Source: Coturnix japonica
Taxonomy: Eukaryota > Chordata > Aves > Galliformes > Phasianidae
DNA length: 64,000 bases
Assembly (NCBI RefSeq): GCF_001577835.2
Contig: NC_029543.1
Coordinates: forward strand, 558,001 to 622,000
Direction of reading: 5' to 3'
The first letter of the stretch is position 1. Each line of letters begins with the position of its first letter. Of the stretch, positions 59,100-64,000 are shown one piece after another. The translations under genes and the position numbers were made by a program. The notes beneath the pieces are model-generated. The model saw only the letters and a program-made list of their open reading frames with translations. It was not told the origin of the DNA and searched no databases.

Positions 59100-60110
59100 T
59101 TCTCCCCAGGCCGCTCTCGATGCGCTCAGCCACCAGCGGGGACTTTCTGTGTCATTTACGCCTCCTTCCGTTCCGAACCGAGCGCCAGGCCCGGAACAAA
59201 CAGCTCCACGGCGTCACCGCGGGCAGCAGCTCCGACCTTTGCTCCCATCGTGGTGCCGGCGGTTCGGCACAGCCCGAACCCGCAGCTGCTCTGCTCCGAC
59301 GGGGAAACACCGCGACTCGTTTGAGTCCCAGCTCCGATGCGGGGCTCTGCCGCGCCCCAATGAGCCCGACGGTCCCGCACGGCCCATCTGCGGCTGCACG
59401 GTTCCACTCTTTGTTCTGTTTTGTTCTTTATCTTTCTGCTCTCGTTTATTATCACGATTGGAAACGCAGCCCCGGCTGTCGGGGTTTTCCTTCTCTCTCA
59501 TTCCGGACCCCCACGCGGGGTAACACCGCACTCCCTGCGGGGTTCCGTCGCTCCGGAGCAGCATTAACGCTGCCGGTGTCCCCGGAGCGCTCCGGACCCC
59601 ACAGCCGGTGCTCGGAGGGGGGAACCCCGCCCCCTACCTGCCCCCGGCCCCGCCGTCCCGCCCCCCGTCCCGCCCCGGTGCCGCCCCGTCCCGTCCGCCC
59701 GGACTTTTGCTCCCGTTCGGGCCCGCGTTGTTCCGGGCCATGTGAGCCGTAGGGTCGGTCCTTTGGGCCGCTACCGAACCGGTGCCGGTATGGAACGCAG
59801 GAAAGTCTTCGTGGTGCTCGACGTGCTCTGCGTGGTGGTCGGTGAGAACCCGCTGGGGGCTGCGGGGCCGCTCCCCCCTCAATGGGGCGGGGAGGGGTGG
59901 GGGGGAGCGGATGGGGTCCCCGCGGGCCGGGTCCGGCCGTGCCCTCCGGCCGCAGCGGGATCGGAACCTCGAGGAGCACCTGTACGACCGCGGTGCCCCG
60001 ACGGGGAAACGTTCGGCCTTTGCCCCCCGGACGGAGCGATACGATCCGGTGAGGCCGCTCGGTCCGTGCGGAGCCCCCCGACGGGGACCCCCACGACCGA
60101 GGGCAACCGG
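59100..60110 (+). promoter_or_regulatory. PLPP2: CpG-island promoter region of PLPP2
   Basis: CpG dinucleotides are dense from about 59,150 through exon 1, with several CCGCCCC Sp1-like boxes at 59,625-59,700 and no TATA box. The first coding exon lies inside. The transcription start is probably at about 59,700-59,780. Confidence 0.6.
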
Positions 60111-62660
60111 ACCTGGGCACGGGGATGGGGATGGGGATGGGGATGGGGATGGGGATGGGATGGGTGGCCGTCGTGGCCCCGTGCGCTGTACCCCCCCGCC
60201 CCCCCCACCCCCGGGGCAGCCTCCGCCCAGACGCTCGTTTCTAAAAGTGCCGCTCTCAAGCACCTAATTAAGACGGATGGCCTAAAAATAAAGGCCCTGC
60301 TCGTAATTTCAGCCTCAACCTCCTGAGCTTTCGACCGGTGGAGGGAGAGGCAGGTTCCTGGTTTTGTGTCCGGTGCCCTTTTTCCTCTTTATTTTTAGGG
60401 GGAGCTTTTTTGGAGGCTGGAATTACCCAGGGAGGGGAGAAAAAAATAAACAACAAAAGGAAAAGGAGAAGGAAAAAGGGCGTTTAATTTGAGCTGCAAA
60501 CGAAGGGCTTCGAGTCTGTACGGAGGCGTCCGTGCGTGCGGGGCTCCTCCCGCAGCCTGGGAGCCGTCACGGCTTGTTCCTGCCGCGTTCCTGGCCCTTC
60601 TCGCAGCTCTTTTTTGTTTTTCCTTTTTGGCTGCTTTGCCTCCTGTTCGCGGAGCCGCCTTTGGAGGCCCGCAGGCTGCGGGGTGGTGCTTTGCAGTGAT
60701 TTCTTGCTCTTTTCTTTCGTGCACTTTTGATGGGCTGAGAGCGCGGAGCGGGACCCCCCCCCCAATCCCCTGGGGAAGGGGCTCCGGGTGGGAGGGTGAG
60801 AGCCGGGGGGACAAAAGGTGTGTTTTGTTTTTTACCCTGGAGACGGTGGAACAATGGGGAGGCGGAAATCGCCTTCCTGAAGGCGGAACGGGGAAAGGAG
60901 CACGGGCTTAAGGTGGACCGTAGGGAGCGTGGAGAGCATCCCCTGCCCTGCGCTGCGCCCGGCCTCACCCTGCAGGGAGATGCTTGGAGATGCCCGTGGT
61001 CACCCCAGTGAGGGTCCCCCAGGAGCTGGAGTGGCTGCACCAGCCTATGTCAGATCCTGCCCCCCCCCCCGGAGCTCCTTCTGATGTTTGGTGTGGGGTG
61101 GTCGCATTGTGGAGGAGCTGGAAGGTGCTCCTGGTCGGGGCTGATGCGCACGGGGTGGGATGGACTGATTCAACTGGTCCCAGGATCAGAGCTACTGGGG
61201 AGCAGGGGAGGGGAGGTGTCCAGGCTGGGTTATGGGCTGGGGAACAGTGGATGCTCCCCGGGTGCCCAAGAGCGGCTGTCTCAGCTCTGCTGTGAGTCCT
61301 GATAATGCTTTATCAGCCCTGCGGCCATTGCATTGCCCTGGGTGCAATGGGAAGCAGGGACAGGGGGACCGTGCAGAGTGGGTGCTGCATGAAGCCCTTG
61401 GGAAGGTGCCCCAGTCCTCTCCGTCTCACTCCTTTGCAGCATCTCTGCCCTTTGTCATCCTGACGCTGGTGAACTCCCCATACAAACGAGGCTTCTACTG
61501 CAACGATGACTCCATCCGCTACCCCTACAAGGCAGACACCATCACCCATGGCCTCATGGCTGGGGTCACCATCACCTGCACCGTTCTCATTGTAAGGAAA
61601 CTTTCTGGGCTCCCTGCAGAGCCCATGTCTGGGGCTGGGACCCACAACCTGCGAGACTGGGTCCCTTCAGGGCTGGGGTTTGGCCCCAGGGAGGCCTGGG
61701 GAGCTGGGACCCTCACCCCTCAGCCTTTGCTCCCTGCAGATCTCCTCGGGGGAGGCATACCTGGTCTACACAGAGCGCCTCTACTCCAAGTCGGAGTACA
61801 ACAACTACCTGGCTGCCCTCTACAAGGTGGTGGGGACCTTTCTTTTCGGGGGGGCCATCAGCCAGTCCCTCACTGACCTGGCCAAGTACATGATCGGCCG
61901 CCTCCGGCCCAACTTCTTGGCGGTTTGCAACCCCGACTGGTCCAAGGTGAACTGCTCCATCTATGTGCAGCTGGAGAACGTCTGCCGAGGGGAGAGCAGG
62001 AACGTCACCGAGTCCAGGTGAGCCCTGGGGGCAGCCCCAGAGGAGCGGTCAGGGGTTGGCAGCCCCCTGCCGTGTTCTGACCCATCCCTTTGCCTGCAGG
62101 TTGTCCTTCTACTCCGGGCACTCCTCCTTTGGGATGTACTGCATGATGTTCCTGGCGGTGAGTGCTGTGCTGTGCGGAGCGCTGGCGTTCTGTCCCCACC
62201 ATGGGGCCGCTGTGCTGTGCTCGGTGACACCTCTGTCCTCTCTGTAGCTGTATGTGCAAGCCAGGCTGGTGGGGAAGTGGGCCCGGCTGCTGCGTCCCAC
62301 CATCCAGTTCTTCCTCCTCGCCTTCGCCATCTACGTGGGCTACACGCGGGTGTCTGACTACAAGCACCACTGGAGCGATGTGCTGGCCGGGCTGCTCCAG
62401 GGCGCGCTCATCGCCATCCTCATCGTGAGTGTCCCCTCGTGGATGCCCGCAACCCAACCCTGGTGCACAATGGAGGAGCTGTGGGACCAGCTCTGACTCC
62501 CACCTCCCGTCTGTCCCCTCAGGTTCGCTACGTGTCCGACTTCTTCAAGCACCGTCCACCCCGGCAGTGCGACGAGAAGGACCCGGAGCGCAAACCCAGC
62601 CTGCCGCTAACCCTGAGCGACAGCGACCGCAATCACTACAGCTACGCGGGCGCCCCGTGA
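59790..62660 (+). CDS. PLPP2: PLPP2, phospholipid phosphatase 2 (lipid phosphate phosphatase)
   Basis: An integral membrane enzyme that dephosphorylates phosphatidate, lysophosphatidate, sphingosine-1-phosphate and ceramide-1-phosphate on the lumenal or outer face. Exons 59,790-59,841; 61,440-61,591; 61,740-62,017; 62,100-62,157; 62,248-62,424; 62,523-62,660 join to 855 bases, or 284 residues (human about 288). Motif C1 is KYMIGRLRP (61,884-61,910), C2 is YSGHSSF and C3 is [13 protein letters not shown], with both catalytic histidines present. Six hydrophobic segments fit the family (for example [23 protein letters not shown]). NCS and NVT in the second large loop are potential N-glycosylation sites. 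The ATG context (ggtATGG) has G at +4. Intron 1 is the longest (1.6 kb). Very close to mammalian PLPP2. Confidence 0.97.
59842..61439 (+). other. PLPP2: PLPP2 intron 1, with candidate MEF2-type element
   Basis: No further coding sequence. It has a (GGGGAT)n microsatellite at about 60,122-60,158, and a unique AT-richer block at 60,250-60,320 with TAATTAA and CTAAAAATAA (60,282-60,291, a perfect MEF2 consensus). This could be an intronic enhancer; motif evidence only. Confidence 0.5.
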
Positions 62661-64000
62661 GCCGCACACGGGGCCTGGACTGTGGGAGTGGAGGGGTGGG
62701 GGGGGAACACGGGGCCTGGTGCCCACCAAAGGGCTCCATCGCACTGCGCCGCAGCACCTCCCTTCCCTGCTCCCAGCAGTGTCACGGCTTTGGGGTCTAT
62801 GGGGCAGGGGGAGGCCTTGGGGCTGGGCTGGGGTCTGCGGGGCCTGGGAGCAGGGCAGGGGGAGGCCTTGGGCCTACACCAGCACTGTGAGGCCTACCCC
62901 AGTGCTCCGAGGCCTATCCCGCCACGCTGAGGCCTACCCTGAGGCCTATCTCAAGGCCTATCCCTGCACCTTAAGGCCTACCCGAGGCCTATCCCGAGGC
63001 CTATCCCTGCACCCTGAGGCCTATTCCAGCGCTGCATACCCTTATCCCTATCAAACACTACCGCCTTCGGAGCACAAACCCTCACAGCACGACACAGGCA
63101 GGGCAGCCTGCTGGGCGAGCACTCCATGTTTTGGAAGGGGTTGGAGCAGCCCGGAGCTCTGTTCCCTGGTGAACTTTAGCAGCCGTTCGGTGCAGCAGGG
63201 GCTGCTCCAACCCTTGGGGTGCTGCAGCTCCGGCGTGTCCTCTATGGGGTGGATTGGGGCAGGGGGAAAATCTGTGGTAAAGGGGGTGGGGGTGGGGAAA
63301 GGGACGTGGAGCTGCACATGGGGCTCTTATCGCTGGGGGAAGGTGGGAAATGGGCCGCATCCGTCCTGGTTCTGAGCTGCAGCCGCCTCTGGTTTGGGTG
63401 AGCTGCGGCCCGGAGCGAAGCGCCATGCGTTTGTGTGATGATGTGTTTTTGTAAAAATGTGTTTTTTAAATGAGATCATCCAGAAGGAATGTCTGCCTCG
63501 CGCCTGCTCTATGGCTCCGTGGATGCTCCTGACCTTGGGGCTGAAGAACTCAGGGCTGCGGCTCTGGAGGGGACGGAGCTAAAGGAAGAGCCCATAGTTC
63601 TAGGGGAGCAGGGGCTGAGCCCTGGGGTGCTGAGCAAGGAACGGTGGGGGTAACACTGGGGTCTTGTGCTCCAAGATGGGGGTGGTCCCCCTCCGGACCT
63701 GTGGCCCAGCAGCTCCAGCCCCAGCGCTGCCTTGAGCCGAGAGGAGCTGCTGCGCTTCACAGTGTCTCCATGAGGGGGAAGGGAAAATGGCTGGAACCGC
63801 GTGGAAAAAGTGACGCTGAGTGCCTGCAGCTCCTTCTGCTCCTCCGGGTGCCAGAGCTGGGGGAGGCGTGGAGCTGCCCGCAGTCCTCCCACTGAAAAAG
63901 GGGAGCGGTGGGGATGGGCAATGGCCCCCAGCTCCAGCATGGGGCTGCTCTGCTTGGATGGGGCTCACAGCTGCGTCTGATGTGGGGCAGGGAAGGCCAC
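62661..64000 (+). other. PLPP2 3' UTR and downstream DNA, no gene seen
   Basis: Apart from the minisatellite I find no coding exon and no clear AATAAA. The T- and A-rich stretch at 63,440-63,480 (gtaaaaatgtgttttttaaatgag) is the most plausible end of the transcript but is not a canonical signal. Confidence 0.5.
62868..63025. repeat. Minisatellite, unit about 12 bases (GAGGCCTAYCCC)
   Basis: About ten irregular copies of GAGGCCTATCCC/GAGGCCTACCCC with inserts such as TGCACC or AGTGCTCC, starting about 200 bases after the PLPP2 stop and so probably within its 3' UTR. Each unit carries AGGCCT, a StuI palindrome. Confidence 0.85.

Overview
The window is vertebrate nuclear DNA and almost certainly comes from a bird, most likely a GC-rich microchromosome of a galliform such as chicken (its chromosome 28 would fit). 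The reasons are short introns, very long G and C runs, dense minisatellites, 3' ends of avian CR1 LINEs, and three multi-exon genes whose proteins match vertebrate families residue by residue. The species is an inference.

Layout. Positions 1-23.8 kb carry no gene I can support. They hold scattered unique blocks with clustered transcription-factor-like motifs, a 600-base polypurine tract (6.59-7.19 kb), a G-run-rich, CpG-rich region (about 7.7-12.5 kb) with an NRF1-type palindrome, a dense series of minisatellites and telomere-like arrays (13-20 kb), and a 400-N assembly gap (21,282-21,681). From 23,841 to 45,470 on the plus strand lies UNC13A (Munc13-1), complete except for its tiny first coding exon: C2A, acidic linker, calmodulin-binding helix, C1, C2B, MUN/MHD and C2C. 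I place 43 exons and four optional or alternative ones, including a pair of mutually exclusive exons, and two of the 43 are six-base microexons. The exon phases add up to an open frame through to the stop.

Tail to tail with UNC13A, on the minus strand (57,655-47,105), is a complete class V myosin of 37 coding exons and 1,715 residues: motor, six IQ motifs, coiled coil and DIL/globular tail. Humans have three class V myosins (MYO5A, MYO5B, MYO5C), and none lies beside UNC13A or PLPP2. This one therefore looks like an extra vertebrate paralogue, and it is the most interesting item in the window.

Head to head with the myosin, about 2.1 kb away, is PLPP2 (59,790-62,660, plus strand), a complete six-exon, 284-residue lipid phosphatase with all three catalytic motifs.

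Functionally the window pairs a synaptic-vesicle priming factor (UNC13A) with a predicted actin-based cargo motor and a plasma-membrane lipid phosphatase. I see no sign that they form one pathway; the adjacency reflects chromosome history. No CRISPR array, rRNA or intact tRNA gene was seen. One tRNA-Lys-like relic lies in a UNC13A intron.
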